Assembly: GCF_000981585.1 (NCBI RefSeq)
Contig: NZ_LN831776.1
Coordinates: 3,021,187-3,085,186, forward strand
Direction of reading: 5' to 3'
From: Paenibacillus riograndensis SBR5
GTDB lineage: Bacteria; Bacillota; Bacilli; Paenibacillales; Paenibacillaceae
DNA length: 64,000 nucleotides
The notes beneath the pieces are model-generated. The model made no database searches. It was not told the origin of the DNA and saw only the letters and a program-made list of their open reading frames with translations. This document shows, in pieces, positions 33,395-42,515 of this stretch. The position numbers were made by a program, and so were the translations under genes. Within the stretch, counting starts at the first letter, position 1, and every line of letters starts with the position of its first letter.

Positions 33395-33811
33395 ATGAGC
33401 TATACCGATACGTTCATCCGCGTCGCTGTCGATTGTCCGGCCGAGACTGGTGTTGTTCCTGTGTCCGCCCGGCCGCATCCGCCGGTCCATGTCATTCAGT
33501 ATGAGCTGCTCTCAGGAGCGCCGTATGCCTATACCCATGAAGAGCTGCTGTATGAGGTGCATGTGCGCCATAAGGGGATTTCTGAACAGGAGAGAGCGGA
33601 ACGCAGGAAGGAAATCTGGACAGCACTGTTCTCCAAAAGCCACCCCTGCCTGCGCGCCTCCATGCTGCCCAAAAAGTACGGTTGGGGAATTCATTATAAC
33701 TCTGAGGGTAAAATCGCCATATATGGCAAGGAGTCCCCTGAATACGATCATTACACATCCGGGAGCGCGGATGGCGTTAAGCTGCTGAATGCTATGCGCA
33801 ATAAAAAATGA
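33395..33811 (+). CDS. DUF6157-family protein
   Basis: This 138-aa soluble protein has the family pattern DTFIRVAVDCP, YELLSGAPYAYTHEELLYEVH, FSKSHPCLRASMLPKKYGWGIHY and KIAIYGKESPEY. Function is unknown. The ATG at 33395 is 6 nt after AAGGAGGCC; the upstream in-frame ATG at 33368 is not supported. It overlaps no gene; the acetyltransferase starts 19 nt downstream and may be co-transcribed. Confidence 0.88.
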   Translation: MSYTDTFIRVAVDCPAETGVVPVSARPHPPVHVIQYELLSGAPYAYTHEELLYEVHVRHKGISEQERAERRKEIWTALFSKSHPCLRASMLPKKYGWGIHYNSEGKIAIYGKESPEYDHYTSGSADGVKLLNAMRNKK

Positions 33812-33830
33812 CAGGGAGGGAAGGCGAACC

Positions 33831-34589
33831 TTGCATAAAGGTATAGAAGAACTCACGCTGAACACCTGGCCTGCAGAGCAAAGTGTGCTGCTGGAGGGCT
33901 GGATACTCCGCTCCTCGTCAGGTTATACCAAACGGGCAAATTCGGTTAATCCGCTGTATGGGTCAACAGGGCAACAGGGCGAACTTGAGGTCCAGGAGAA
34001 AATCCGCCTTGCTGAGCAGTATTATGCCGCTGCCGGGTTGAGTTCCGTGTTCAAAATCACGCCATTTACCCAGCCCGCAGACCTCGACGGGCGATTAGCC
34101 GGGCAGGGCTATGAGAAAGTAGAACCTTCCTCCGTCCGGACGCTGGATCTGCAGGAGCTGCCGGCTCCGTCCGGACGCTACGAGGTTCTAATCCAGGAAG
34201 AACTGGCCGGAGCGTGGCTGGAAGCATTCGCCGGGTTGTCAGGGCTGCCCGTTGCGGATCAGGACACTCTGCGCAGAATGCTGGCTTCGTCCATGTTGAA
34301 GCAGGGGTACGCTCTTCTGCTGAAGGATGGAATTCCTGCTGCGTGCGGACTCGGTGTCCTTCAGCATGGATACATAGGTCTATACGATATATGCACTGCG
34401 GCGGTGTTCCGGCGGCAGGGGATGGCGGAGGAAATACTGCTCAGCCTGCTGCACTGGGCCAGAAACCGGGGAGCGGCACATTCCTTTCTTCAGGTGGTGC
34501 TGGCGAACAGCGGGGCTTCCGCCCTATATGACAAGCTGGGCTTTAAAGAGATTTATCAATATTGGTACAGAGTGAAAAGCCGGGTATAG
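33831..34589 (+). CDS. GNAT-family N-acetyltransferase
   Basis: This 252-aa protein has a non-catalytic N-terminal half (LEGWILRSSSGYTKRANSVNPLYG is typical of this GNAT branch) and a C-terminal GNAT domain with the acetyl-CoA loop VFRRQGMAEEILLSLLHWA, then VLANSGASALYDKLGFKEIYQYWYR. The acceptor is unknown. The TTG start at 33831 follows GGGAGGGAAGG. It is followed by a methyltransferase after 15 nt. Confidence 0.9.
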   Translation: MHKGIEELTLNTWPAEQSVLLEGWILRSSSGYTKRANSVNPLYGSTGQQGELEVQEKIRLAEQYYAAAGLSSVFKITPFTQPADLDGRLAGQGYEKVEPSSVRTLDLQELPAPSGRYEVLIQEELAGAWLEAFAGLSGLPVADQDTLRRMLASSMLKQGYALLLKDGIPAACGLGVLQHGYIGLYDICTAAVFRRQGMAEEILLSLLHWARNRGAAHSFLQVVLANSGASALYDKLGFKEIYQYWYRVKSRV

Positions 34590-34604
34590 AAAGGAGCCGA
34601 TTAA

Positions 34605-35246
34605 ATGTCACAATATTGGAGCACAAGATTTGCCCGCGAAGGCATGATCTGGGGAGATCAGCCCAGTCCGTCAGCCTTGCGGGCAAAAGCATGGTTCCTT
34701 GAGCAGGGAGTGAAATCTGTCCTCGTTCCCGGAGCGGGTTATGGCCGGAACACCAAGGTGTTCTCCTCCGATTTGGAAACCTATGGCGTCGAATTAAGCG
34801 GGGAAGCGCTGGAGCTTGCCGCCGGGCGGGACAGCCAAACCCGGTTTATTGAAGGATCAGCACTGGAGCCTCAATTGGACATCCTTGTAGATGCAGTCTA
34901 TTGCTATGATGTGCTGCATTTATTTCTTGCCGGAGAACGCCGTCAGCTCATTGCGGCATGTCTTGCACAGCTCCGCCCCGGAGGCCTGCTGTATTTCACC
35001 AGTTTCTCCGATGAGGATTCCAACAACGGCCATGGGAGAATGCTGGAGCCGGGTACATATGAATACAAAGAAGGGAAGTACGCCCACTTTTTCAGCGATG
35101 CTGACCTGCGGGAGCATTTTTCTGCGGCAGAGGTAGTGGAGACTGGAACGTTTCAGGAATCATTGCAGAGCCCCGGAGGCGGGACACATGAGTATCTGCT
35201 CCGGGAGATCTTCGCCCGCAAGAGAAGAGAGGCCTATATAAATTGA
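34605..35246 (+). CDS. Class I SAM-dependent methyltransferase, C-terminus ends in a MITE
   Basis: This 213-aa protein has motif I SVLVPGAGYGRNTKVF, GVELSGEALELA, DAVYCYDVLHLFL and LRPGGLLYFTSFSDED, with a final THEYLLREIFARKRR, which is usual for small-molecule methyltransferases. The last five codons and the stop (EAYIN*) lie in the left end of MITE copy B, so the insertion has set the C-terminus. It follows the acetyltransferase with AAAGGAG as ribosome site. Confidence 0.88.
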   Translation: MSQYWSTRFAREGMIWGDQPSPSALRAKAWFLEQGVKSVLVPGAGYGRNTKVFSSDLETYGVELSGEALELAAGRDSQTRFIEGSALEPQLDILVDAVYCYDVLHLFLAGERRQLIAACLAQLRPGGLLYFTSFSDEDSNNGHGRMLEPGTYEYKEGKYAHFFSDADLREHFSAAEVVETGTFQESLQSPGGGTHEYLLREIFARKRREAYIN

Positions 35247-35448
35247 ACTTGAAATATTACAATTAGGGGAAAGTGGCGGAGGAGAAGTTTGGAACTGTAG
35301 GAGCGGTAGCGTCCGCCTTTGTCTGCGGATTTCAACCGCGAACAGCGATATACATTCAAGAAATCTGCAGACAACAGCGGCCGGAAGTCCAAACATTCTC
35401 TGGAGTCACGGCCAATCCCAAATAGAAAAATCACAAGATCAGTTTATA
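35237..35448. mobile_element. Hairpin MITE, copy B
   Basis: Same structure as copy A: ends TATAAATTGAACTTG and CA(A/G)..C-A-GTTTATA, flanked by TA (35235-35236 and 35449-35450), 212 bp, highly similar inside. It separates the convergent methyltransferase and metallo-hydrolase genes and supplies the stop codon of the former. Confidence 0.75.
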
Positions 35449-35458
35449 TAGGTAAGAC

Positions 35459-36265
35459 TTATACGAACTTTCCCTGGGAAGGGACAGACAGCTCCTTAAA
35501 CGTTTTGCATAAATGGGCAAATTGCGCCGACAGCTCTGGAGCAGCCATAGGCAGCCCGTGTCCGGGAATCACCATCTGAGGGTCCAGTAAAGCAAGCTTG
35601 CGTACGGACTTCTCTGCTTCTATCCAGTCTGTTGTGAAATAGGCCGGAGGTCCGTGCAGTTCCTTATGCTGTGTAATTACTGCAAAAGCCGACTCCTGCT
35701 TGACGGTAATCACGGCATCCCCGGAGATGAGGACCTTGTCGGCAGGGCGGAAAAGAGAGATGTGGCCCGGGCTGTGCCCAGGGGTATGCACCCAGGTCCA
35801 TCCCTTTGCTCCAGGGACACTGCCATCCTCCGGAAGGGGATGTACACCTTCCCCGAGATGGAGGCCCCTGTGCGGATACAGCGGTGACACGGTGGCCATG
35901 AGGCCCCCGCCTACAGCGGGGTCTGCCGGAGGGTAATCCTGCAAGCCCGTGAGATAAGGCAGCTCCAGAGGATGTGCATATACCGGAACTTCCTGCCATT
36001 CCTCCATAAGCTCCTTCAGGTTGCCGACATGATCAAAATGGCCGTGAGTCAGCACAATGGCCGCCGGCGGTCTGCCAAACCACTCCCGGCTGGTCTGCAA
36101 AATGCTCCCCGCGAAATTGCCAAGCCCGGTATCGACCAGAATATAGCCCGTTGCCGAATGGCCTACAAAGGCGACGTTGACAAACAAAGTCCGAAGGCCG
36201 GCCACACCTTCTGCTGCCTCCCATGTATCCGTCAAGCCGGAAGTTAATATCCCGTTCAGTTCCAC
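35459..36265 (-). CDS. MBL-fold metallo-hydrolase
   Basis: This 268-aa protein has the metal-binding signature THGHFDHVGN, further ligands in HTPGHSPGHISL, the bridging Asp in ISGDAVI and the last His in VIPGHGLPM. The substrate is unknown; glyoxalase-II-like or lactonase activities are possible. The GTG at 36265 follows AGGAGG by 7 nt. The longer frame from 36373 lacks a site. Confidence 0.9.
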   Translation of the reverse strand: MELNGILTSGLTDTWEAAEGVAGLRTLFVNVAFVGHSATGYILVDTGLGNFAGSILQTSREWFGRPPAAIVLTHGHFDHVGNLKELMEEWQEVPVYAHPLELPYLTGLQDYPPADPAVGGGLMATVSPLYPHRGLHLGEGVHPLPEDGSVPGAKGWTWVHTPGHSPGHISLFRPADKVLISGDAVITVKQESAFAVITQHKELHGPPAYFTTDWIEAEKSVRKLALLDPQMVIPGHGLPMAAPELSAQFAHLCKTFKELSVPSQGKFV

Positions 36266-36371
36266 CCTCGTACCTCCTGTATTGTTTTTAGATTCAATGT
36301 TTAGTATGGCCTTTTTTACAAAATACAAATAGGCCGGGAGGAAAAAACAAAGGTGAGGATGCTGAACGGCC

Positions 36372-36399
36372 AAAAAACCCTCTCCAAAAGGAAGAAGGG
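36372..36399 (-). terminator. Probable terminator of the HTH gene
   Basis: On the minus strand CCCTTCT pairs imperfectly with AGAGGG and is followed by TTTTTT, 58 nt after the HTH gene stop. Confidence 0.5.
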
Positions 36400-36456
36400 C
36401 CTGGCGTAGTTATGACAAGCAGTTAAAGTAGCTGTATGTAGCTTGCGGCTTCATGG

Positions 36457-37041
36457 CTAGTGCAGTTCACAATCAGCGAACAGAATATGGCGCGGAATAT
36501 GGAAGAAATTCTCGGCCTTTTCCTGCAGCGCCAGCGTCGGGAGGTGGCATTGATGCAGCCATTTGCGGAAGGTTCCGGGATGGACCCCAATCCAGATGCT
36601 GACATCCGTGACAGAGAAATCATAGACCATGCACAGTCCTGTAAGAATCACATTGCTGTGCGGGGAGCGGGCATTTGCTCTTTTCATGAATCTTGAAGGT
36701 GTAGGCTGGCACACAATCGGACTTTGCCGCAGGAGAGCCTCATTGAACAAGATATGGGACGGGTACCCCAGGGTGCGGCAGACCTTGTCCAGATTGGTTC
36801 TGGAAGGAATCCGGCCTTCATATACCCACGCGCTGACGCTGCGTGAAGAGACGGAGAGTTCTTCGGCCAGCCGTGACAGCTTGATGTCTTTGGCCATCAG
36901 GACGGCTAGCAGCACACGGTTGCGGATCTGGCTGCGCTTCGGCCGGCGGAATCTTTTGACCCGTACGCCTTGTCCAAGATATTTGCGGTTGATCAGAGAC
37001 CAGGCCTGAATTTTATGTGGTTCTTGCTGGTTATTAGGCAT
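36457..37041 (-). CDS. Helix-turn-helix regulator, XRE-like, with two HTH regions
   Basis: This 194-aa protein has a basic N-terminus, a first HTH at about 54-85 (IKLSRLAEELSVSSRSVSAWVYEG) and a second at about 140-170 (FSVTDVSIWIGVHPGTFRKWL). It probably binds DNA; no ligand or enzymatic domain is visible. It is a single gene with a likely terminator downstream. Targets are unknown. Confidence 0.75.
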   Translation of the reverse strand: MPNNQQEPHKIQAWSLINRKYLGQGVRVKRFRRPKRSQIRNRVLLAVLMAKDIKLSRLAEELSVSSRSVSAWVYEGRIPSRTNLDKVCRTLGYPSHILFNEALLRQSPIVCQPTPSRFMKRANARSPHSNVILTGLCMVYDFSVTDVSIWIGVHPGTFRKWLHQCHLPTLALQEKAENFFHIPRHILFADCELH

Positions 37042-37239
37042 AATTCCTCCGATATACTGAATTGATAATTTGTTAAATGTTCTGGTTTGGCTTGATATGA
37101 CTTTAACATTTCGGTTATGCTTTCGTCCAGATGAAATGCTTGGCGGTCCGCCGGCGCTTAAGTTTCTTTCAGAAGTGATGCTGGTATGATATATTTTTAG
37201 TAATCAATTTTATAATTCAGGACGCAGGGAGCGATATAG

Positions 37240-37527
37240 ATGATTAAGCACATTGTATTCTTCAAACTAAAGGACCGGGCTCCGGAAAAAGTACAGGAAA
37301 CCGTAGCGGTGCTCCGGAACATGGAAGGCAAGATTCCGCAGCTGCTCTCCATCGAGGTGGGGGCCGATATCATTCGCTCGGAGCGTTCTTTTGATATTGC
37401 GCTGGTGACGGTGGTCGCTTCGCTGGATGATTTACAGGCCTATCAGGTGCACCCGGAGCATAAAAAAGTTATCGCGCACATCAATGAGGTCAAAGAGGTT
37501 TCATATGCTGTAGATTACGAAATCTAG
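37240..37527 (+). CDS. Dabb-family (stress-responsive A/B barrel) protein
   Basis: This 95-aa protein starts MIKHIVFFKLKD and has VVASLDDLQAYQVHPEHKKV, the hallmarks of the Dabb domain, which forms a dimeric alpha-beta barrel. In bacteria its activity is mostly unknown. It stands alone downstream of an A/T-rich promoter region. Confidence 0.92.
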   Translation: MIKHIVFFKLKDRAPEKVQETVAVLRNMEGKIPQLLSIEVGADIIRSERSFDIALVTVVASLDDLQAYQVHPEHKKVIAHINEVKEVSYAVDYEI

Positions 37528-37583
37528 AGATACACGCTGAGCGCGGCTGCTAACCGCCATCAACAACCGGAAGGTGGGACGTT

Positions 37584-37694
37584 ATGCGAGAGCTTGAGTA
37601 CCCGATGGAAGCGTTAACCTATTTAGTCGTATTTCTGGCCGCATGCATCATCATGCTGTTCTGGCTGAAACGCCGTGGCAAACGGGGAAAATAA
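37584..37694 (+). CDS. Small single-helix membrane peptide
   Basis: This 36-aa peptide has one hydrophobic helix (LTYLVVFLAACIIMLFWL) and a strongly basic end (KRRGKRGK). AAGGTGGGACG lies just before the ATG. It sits between the Dabb gene and a DUF86 gene. Function is unknown. Confidence 0.55.
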   Translation: MRELEYPMEALTYLVVFLAACIIMLFWLKRRGKRGK

Positions 37695-37746
37695 TCCGGA
37701 CCGGTCACTGCTCTTGCCCCATATTACCTTACTTGGAGGGTCTACT

Positions 37747-38187
37747 GTGTACTATGTCAACCGGAAACAGATCGAAATTATACTGGGACAGATTCCAGAT
37801 ATTAATAAAGGGCTCCGGGCTGCAGCTGCCTCGTGGGATGGCGGTACATTCACGGGACTGGTTCAGGAAAGATGCCTGCATTTGGCAATTGAAGTCGTTA
37901 CCGATGTGGGCAGCTCCTTGATTGACGGATTTATTATGCGGGATGCCGGAAGCTATGAGGACATCATTTCTATCATCCATGAGGAAAAGGTTTTTGAAGG
38001 CAGCAGCCTGTACGGTTTGCTGATCCAGCTTGTGGCACTCCGGAAGCCTCTCGTTCAGGACTACTACGCCTGGGACCGGACATCGCTTCACCCGCTTACA
38101 GCGAAGCTGCCGGAAGCACTGGAGCAATTCGCAGCTGCAGTGCAGAGCTATCTGGATCAGGAGCTGGGCACACAAGCTTCAGTGTAA
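37747..38187 (+). CDS. DUF86 / HepT-like protein (YutE-type), without a MntA partner
   Basis: This 146-aa helical protein has VYYVNRKQIEIILGQIPDI, LVQERCLHLAIEVVTDVGSSLIDGFI and YEDIISIIHEEKV, matching the YutE/HepT-like family. HepT toxins have an R-x4-6-H-x-Y catalytic motif; here R and H are present (ERCLHLA) but the Tyr is not. No nucleotidyltransferase antitoxin is adjacent, so a solitary housekeeping role is likely. The GTG follows TTGGAGGG by 6 nt. Confidence 0.85.
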   Translation: MYYVNRKQIEIILGQIPDINKGLRAAAASWDGGTFTGLVQERCLHLAIEVVTDVGSSLIDGFIMRDAGSYEDIISIIHEEKVFEGSSLYGLLIQLVALRKPLVQDYYAWDRTSLHPLTAKLPEALEQFAAAVQSYLDQELGTQASV

Positions 38188-38279
38188 CTTTTAGGCTGCA
38201 GCCGGGATTTACTGAATATAAAGGACAGATACAGGAGTGAACACAAGCGTCTGCCGTGAAAGGAAGGAGGTCCTTGAGG

Positions 38280-38942
38280 ATGAAGAAGGGGCAGGAAAGC
38301 GGATCAACAAGGCGGATGATTATGACGCTCCTGAAGATGAAAGGGCCGCTGACGATCGGTGCGCTCGCAGAGGAGCTGGGGATCACGGAAATGGGGGTCC
38401 GGCGTCACGTGCTTCAGCTGGAACAGGAAGCGCTGGCCAAAACCAAAGTCGTCCGCCAGGCTATGGGCCGTCCGCTTCATGTGTATTCACTGACAGAGCG
38501 GGCTGAAGACCATTTTCCCAAAAGCTATCATAATCTGGCGCTGGAGCTGCTGCGCGAGCTGGACCACGGCAGCGGACAGGAGGCGGTTAATGTTCTGTTT
38601 GAAGGCCGCAGGAAGCGTATGCTGGCCCAATATGCACCCATGATGGAGAAGCGTAATCTGGAGGAGCGTGTCGCCGAGCTGTCCTCCATCCAGAATGCGG
38701 GCGGCTATATGGCCGAGTGGAACCAGGAAGAGGACGGCTCTTATGTAATGCAGGAGTACAACTGTCCGATCCGCCAGGTTGCGACCCAATACCGTAAGGC
38801 CTGCCAGTGTGAACAAGCGCTGTTCGAGGAGCTGCTGGGGGCGAAGGTTACACGCACGGAATGTATGGCTGAAGGCGGACAGAGCTGCCGGTACGCCATT
38901 ACTCCCCGCAAGAAAGACAAATCTCCGGAATTGAGCGTATAG
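38280..38942 (+). CDS. SufR-like winged-helix regulator with a cysteine cluster
   Basis: This 220-aa protein has an N-terminal winged helix (MTLLKMKGPLTIGALAEELGITEMGVRRHVLQLE, MGRPLHVYSLTE) and a C-terminal region with cysteines in YNCPIRQ, ACQCEQ, RTECM and QSCRY, a pattern that in SufR-type regulators binds a [4Fe-4S] cluster. It could sense Fe-S or redox status. The ATG at 38280 is chosen, 8 nt after AAGGAGGT. Targets are not visible here. Confidence 0.85.
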   Translation: MKKGQESGSTRRMIMTLLKMKGPLTIGALAEELGITEMGVRRHVLQLEQEALAKTKVVRQAMGRPLHVYSLTERAEDHFPKSYHNLALELLRELDHGSGQEAVNVLFEGRRKRMLAQYAPMMEKRNLEERVAELSSIQNAGGYMAEWNQEEDGSYVMQEYNCPIRQVATQYRKACQCEQALFEELLGAKVTRTECMAEGGQSCRYAITPRKKDKSPELSV

Positions 38943-39044
38943 CAGTCACAGGACAAACTCTCTTTGCTTATGATATAGCAGAACTAGGCGATCGCCCGGA
39001 TGGCCGGGCAGAGGCTCAATGAGAATCCAAGGGAGAGATGAGAC

Positions 39045-39521
39045 ATGAAAAAAGACACTAAAAGCTTGCTGTGGGGTATTCTGGCCGGCAGTGTGGTGGG
39101 TTCGGTAACGGCTCTGCTGTTCGCCCCTAAAGCCGGCAAGGAGCTGCGCAAAGACATTGCGGAAGGAACCGCAGAAGCCGCCCACAAAGTGCAGGAGATT
39201 GCCGGAGCAGCAAGCGACAAAGGCACAGAGCTGTACAGCAAAGCCAAAGATGCGGTTGAGTCTGTCGTCATTGAAGTCAAGGAATGGGGCAGACAATACA
39301 CCGGGACTGATGAAAAAAAAGCGGTTGAGGTGAGCGGAATTGCTGCCGGAGGTGATACCGCTGAAGCCACTGAAGCCAATGAAACCGCTGAAACCGCCGT
39401 TGAAGAAGCTGCTGAAGCAGTGCCGGATGAAGCGGAAGCCCGGAGCGGTGCTGTAACAGGTGCTGACACTGTTGCAGAAGAGGACACGGCAAACGGCAAA
39501 GCCGGCAGTGGAATCGCTTAA
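39045..39521 (+). CDS. YtxH-domain protein with an acidic Ala/Glu-rich tail
   Basis: This 158-aa protein starts with a membrane helix (SLLWGILAGSVVGSVTALLFAP) and the YtxH pattern PKAGKELRKDIAEG, followed by an amphipathic stretch and a low-complexity Ala/Glu/Thr tail (residues ~95-150). YtxH proteins are stress-induced and membrane-attached; function is unclear. A GAGAGATGAGAC site precedes the ATG. Confidence 0.9.
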   Translation: MKKDTKSLLWGILAGSVVGSVTALLFAPKAGKELRKDIAEGTAEAAHKVQEIAGAASDKGTELYSKAKDAVESVVIEVKEWGRQYTGTDEKKAVEVSGIAAGGDTAEATEANETAETAVEEAAEAVPDEAEARSGAVTGADTVAEEDTANGKAGSGIA

Positions 39522-39610
39522 GCTGGCGGAAATAAAGTGAATCCGCCAAGAGCAGAGCACGACGAGCCCGTTTCTCCTTGGCGGAGAGGTAAGGTGAATT
39601 ATTTTCGGCC

Positions 39611-39646
39611 TAGAGCCGCTTTTCGCATTCTGGCGGAAGGCGGCTC
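39611..39646. terminator. Hairpin between ytxH-like and racemase genes
   Basis: AGAGCCGC pairs with GCGGCTCT, with a small inner TTCTGGCGGAA stem. The T-run is weak, so termination is likely but not certain. Confidence 0.5.
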
Positions 39647-39753
39647 TTGAACTGTCCAGGGTTTTGGAGTATCATCTGCAATTGGGGCTTAAGCCCAGGT
39701 ACATTTTGTTTTGGCCTTACATAAGCTACACAAAACAAGTAAAAGGAAGCGGT

Positions 39754-40566
39754 GTGTTCGTGCAGCAAGCTATCGCAATACTAGATTCAGGTGTGGGGGG
39801 ACTCACGGTTGTCAAGGAAGTGATGAGACAGCTCCCACGGGAGAAAATCATTTATTTCGGTGACACCGCAAGGGCCCCGTACGGACCCCGTTCGACAGAA
39901 GAAGTGAAAATGTTCACCGAACAGATTGTGGACTATTTAATTCAATTTAATCCCAAAATGATTGTTATCGCCTGCAACACAGCAACTGCGGCCGCACTTG
40001 ACTATATCTCAGCCAAAGTATCCATTCCCGTCATCGGCGTCATTCATCCGGGCGCACGTGCTGCCATAAGTGCGACCAAAACCGGTCAGGTCGGCGTCAT
40101 CGGCACCATCGGCACCATCAAAAGCGGTGCCTACACCGCTGCGCTGAAGCAGCTGTCCCCATTCGTCCAGGTCGTCAGCCAGGCCTGCCCGGCGCTTGTT
40201 CCTTTTGTGGAACAAGGGATGTTCCGCTCGGAGGAGAGCCATATCGCAGTGGCGGAATCGCTGAATGGCATCAAGTATGAGCCGATCGACACCCTGATCC
40301 TGGGCTGTACCCATTATCCGTTCCTGGTGGAGCCCATCGGCAAGGTAATGGGGCCAGGGGTGAAGCTCATCAGCTCAGCAGATGAGACAGCCAGAGAAAT
40401 CAGCACGATTCTCTATGACAAAGGCAAACTTGCCAGCGGAGACGAAAGCCCGATCCACCAGTTTTTCTGCAGCGGAGATGCCGAGATGTTCCAGCGGATC
40501 GCCCGTGACTGGCTTGGGGAGCAGATTAAGCGCACGCCCGTTGTGTGGCAGGTCTCTTCGCTGTAA
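39754..40566 (+). CDS. murI: Glutamate racemase
   Basis: This 270-aa enzyme converts L- to D-glutamate for peptidoglycan. The paired catalytic regions are visible: ILDSGVGGLTV, IIYFGDTARAPYGPRS, the first Cys in VIACNTATAAAL, and the second in LILGCTHYPFL. GTG at 39754 is 6 nt after AAGGA; the longer frame back to 39664 has no site. It is the RacE/MurI form of Bacillota. Confidence 0.95.
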   Translation: MFVQQAIAILDSGVGGLTVVKEVMRQLPREKIIYFGDTARAPYGPRSTEEVKMFTEQIVDYLIQFNPKMIVIACNTATAAALDYISAKVSIPVIGVIHPGARAAISATKTGQVGVIGTIGTIKSGAYTAALKQLSPFVQVVSQACPALVPFVEQGMFRSEESHIAVAESLNGIKYEPIDTLILGCTHYPFLVEPIGKVMGPGVKLISSADETAREISTILYDKGKLASGDESPIHQFFCSGDAEMFQRIARDWLGEQIKRTPVVWQVSSL

Positions 40567-40633
40567 GCGCCGCAGCGGTGAGTTGAATAGGGACAAACCC
40601 CTGATTCAGGGGCAGTTTTAGAACCAAAACTTG

Positions 40634-40664
40634 AGGCCGGGACAGCAATGTTCCGGTCTTTGTT
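40634..40664 (+). terminator. Terminator after the racemase
   Basis: GCCGGGACA pairs with TGTTCCGGT around GCAA, followed by CTTTGTT. A second small stem CCCCTGATTCAGGGG lies at 40598-40612. Confidence 0.6.
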
Positions 40665-40795
40665 GTGGACCTAATCAATTTTTTCATGGTGGACAGCACG
40701 GTCTGCATACAATGGAAAAGAGGGCTGTGTCCGAATGTCTCCCGTGAACGCTCCGGCTGACGGCATTGGATGACGCCAACTAGAGGGCTGAGAGG

Positions 40796-42013
40796 ATGAG
40801 GCATATGCAGCAATATATTGCCCGCAGGGGAGATACGGTTAGCCGGATAGCCGCGAGGCATGGACTCACACCGGAGCATGTGATACAGGGAAACCCGTGG
40901 GCAGGGAGGCAGCCGTATTTAGTTCCGGGGCAGATTCTGTTTCTGCCTTCCGCTCCGCGCAAACGTTATGCTGTACAGCCGGGTGACGATGCCTGGAGCA
41001 TTGCCGCCTTGTTCGGAGTGGATGTGAATGAGCTTGAAAAGCTGAATCCGGGCGTTGGCTCGGCATACGGGTGTACACCCGGCAAGATGCTGGTTATTCC
41101 TCCGGCGGCACCGCACAAAGTGGTGCATTTGCGCGGTGAATATGGTCCTGCCGAGGTGGAGGAGGATATTGTCAGGCTGCTGGACCAGTATCCTTTCCTT
41201 CAGCATGAAACCATTGGCTCAAGCGTTCTGGGCAAGCCGCTGCATCTGCTGCGGATCGGCAGCGGGCCGCACCAGCTTCATGTCAATGCTGCGCTGCATG
41301 CGAATGAATGGCTGACCTCGCCCTGCCTCCTGTCTTTTGTGGAGCAGTATGCGGCAGCATATGCTGAGGGTAAAGGCTGGAACGGTCACAACCCCAATAA
41401 ATGGTATAGCAACTGGACGGTATGGGCTGTGCCCATGGCCAATCCCGATGGGGTGGAGCTGGTGCAGGAAGGAACACTGCCCGGCGACCCGTACTATGAT
41501 GAGCTGATGGCATGGAACGGTGGACGGCGCAGCTTCCGGCACTGGAAGGCCAACATCCGCGGGGTGGACCTGGGCGACCAGTTCCCGGCCCATTGGGAAG
41601 AGGAGCAGGCGCGGCGGGGAGTGCCTGGACCCGGGCCGCGTGATTACAGCGGGACGGCTGCGCTTAGCGAGCCGGAAGCCGCTGCCCTGGCGCAGCTGGC
41701 AGAGAGGGTCCCCGGCGATGCCGCTGTATCGCTGCATAGCCAGGGAGGAGAGATTTACTGGAACTACCGGGGGTATGAGCCGCCGGAGAGCCGCGCACTT
41801 GCAGCACAGCTAGCGGCGGCGAGCGGCTACCGGGCGGTTGAGCTGACCGGCAGCGATGCGGGGTACAAGGACTGGTTCATCCAGCGCTTCCGCAAGCCCG
41901 GCTTCACTGTGGAGCTGGGAGTTGGCAAAAATCCGCTGCCGCTGGCTGATTTTGAGGATATGGCGCTGGAAACCGGTCTTATTTTGGCCGCGATCCTTTC
42001 AAATTTCAAATAA
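40796..42013 (+). CDS. LysM plus M14 peptidase (YqgT/ENP1-type cell-wall endopeptidase)
   Basis: This 405-aa protein has two LysM units (about 6-50 and 57-102) and an M14 zinc carboxypeptidase domain with LHANEW (His and Glu ligands), VPMANPDGVEL, RGVDLGDQFP, SLHSQGGEIYW (third ligand) and a catalytic Glu in FTVELGVGKNP. This matches gamma-D-glutamyl-diamino-acid peptidase I of Lysinibacillus and B. subtilis YqgT. No signal peptide is visible, as for ENP1, which works on spore or recycled muropeptides. Confidence 0.9.
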   Translation: MRHMQQYIARRGDTVSRIAARHGLTPEHVIQGNPWAGRQPYLVPGQILFLPSAPRKRYAVQPGDDAWSIAALFGVDVNELEKLNPGVGSAYGCTPGKMLVIPPAAPHKVVHLRGEYGPAEVEEDIVRLLDQYPFLQHETIGSSVLGKPLHLLRIGSGPHQLHVNAALHANEWLTSPCLLSFVEQYAAAYAEGKGWNGHNPNKWYSNWTVWAVPMANPDGVELVQEGTLPGDPYYDELMAWNGGRRSFRHWKANIRGVDLGDQFPAHWEEEQARRGVPGPGPRDYSGTAALSEPEAAALAQLAERVPGDAAVSLHSQGGEIYWNYRGYEPPESRALAAQLAAASGYRAVELTGSDAGYKDWFIQRFRKPGFTVELGVGKNPLPLADFEDMALETGLILAAILSNFK

Positions 42014-42138
42014 AAATGAAACAATTCCTGCAAATTTGCGTAATATAACAGCAAAGGGTACGGCCGCAGTCATTCCTAGATGCGCTTCGCGGCTGGATCC
42101 TTTTTTTGTGGCTCCACAAAACTTTTAGGAGGACCGTT

Positions 42139-42390
42139 ATGAAACTGAAAAAACTGCTGTCGCTGAAGCAATGGTCCCATATTTTCCGCAATTCCTGGCA
42201 GTTTGTCATCTCGCCGCAAGTAGCCATGGCGGACAAGCTCCTGTTCACCATTCCGGTGATTTTATACTGGGTGCTCCCCGATTTCATGCCGTTTCTGCCG
42301 ATTGATGATATTGGAGTGACGATGCTGCTGACGGGCTGGTTCGTCTCGCGGATGGAACGTAAATACCCGGCCCTGCGGACCGGAAGATGA
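42139..42390 (+). CDS. Small membrane protein, DUF1232-like
   Basis: This 83-aa protein has a hydrophobic core LLFTIPVILYWVLPDFMPFLPIDDIGVTMLL, which resembles the Pro-Asp-rich DUF1232 motif (P.D..P..PIDD). AGGAGG lies 5 nt before the ATG. Its role is unknown. Confidence 0.7.
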   Translation: MKLKKLLSLKQWSHIFRNSWQFVISPQVAMADKLLFTIPVILYWVLPDFMPFLPIDDIGVTMLLTGWFVSRMERKYPALRTGR

Positions 42391-42515
42391 ATGTTTCGCG
42401 AATTTTACGGGTTGCTGCCTGATGTATTTCGGCAATATAGTTGCTTTTACAGCCTGATTTCCTTAAAATAAATTATTGAGTATTTAAACTATAGATGCCT
42501 GGGAGATGGATAAGG

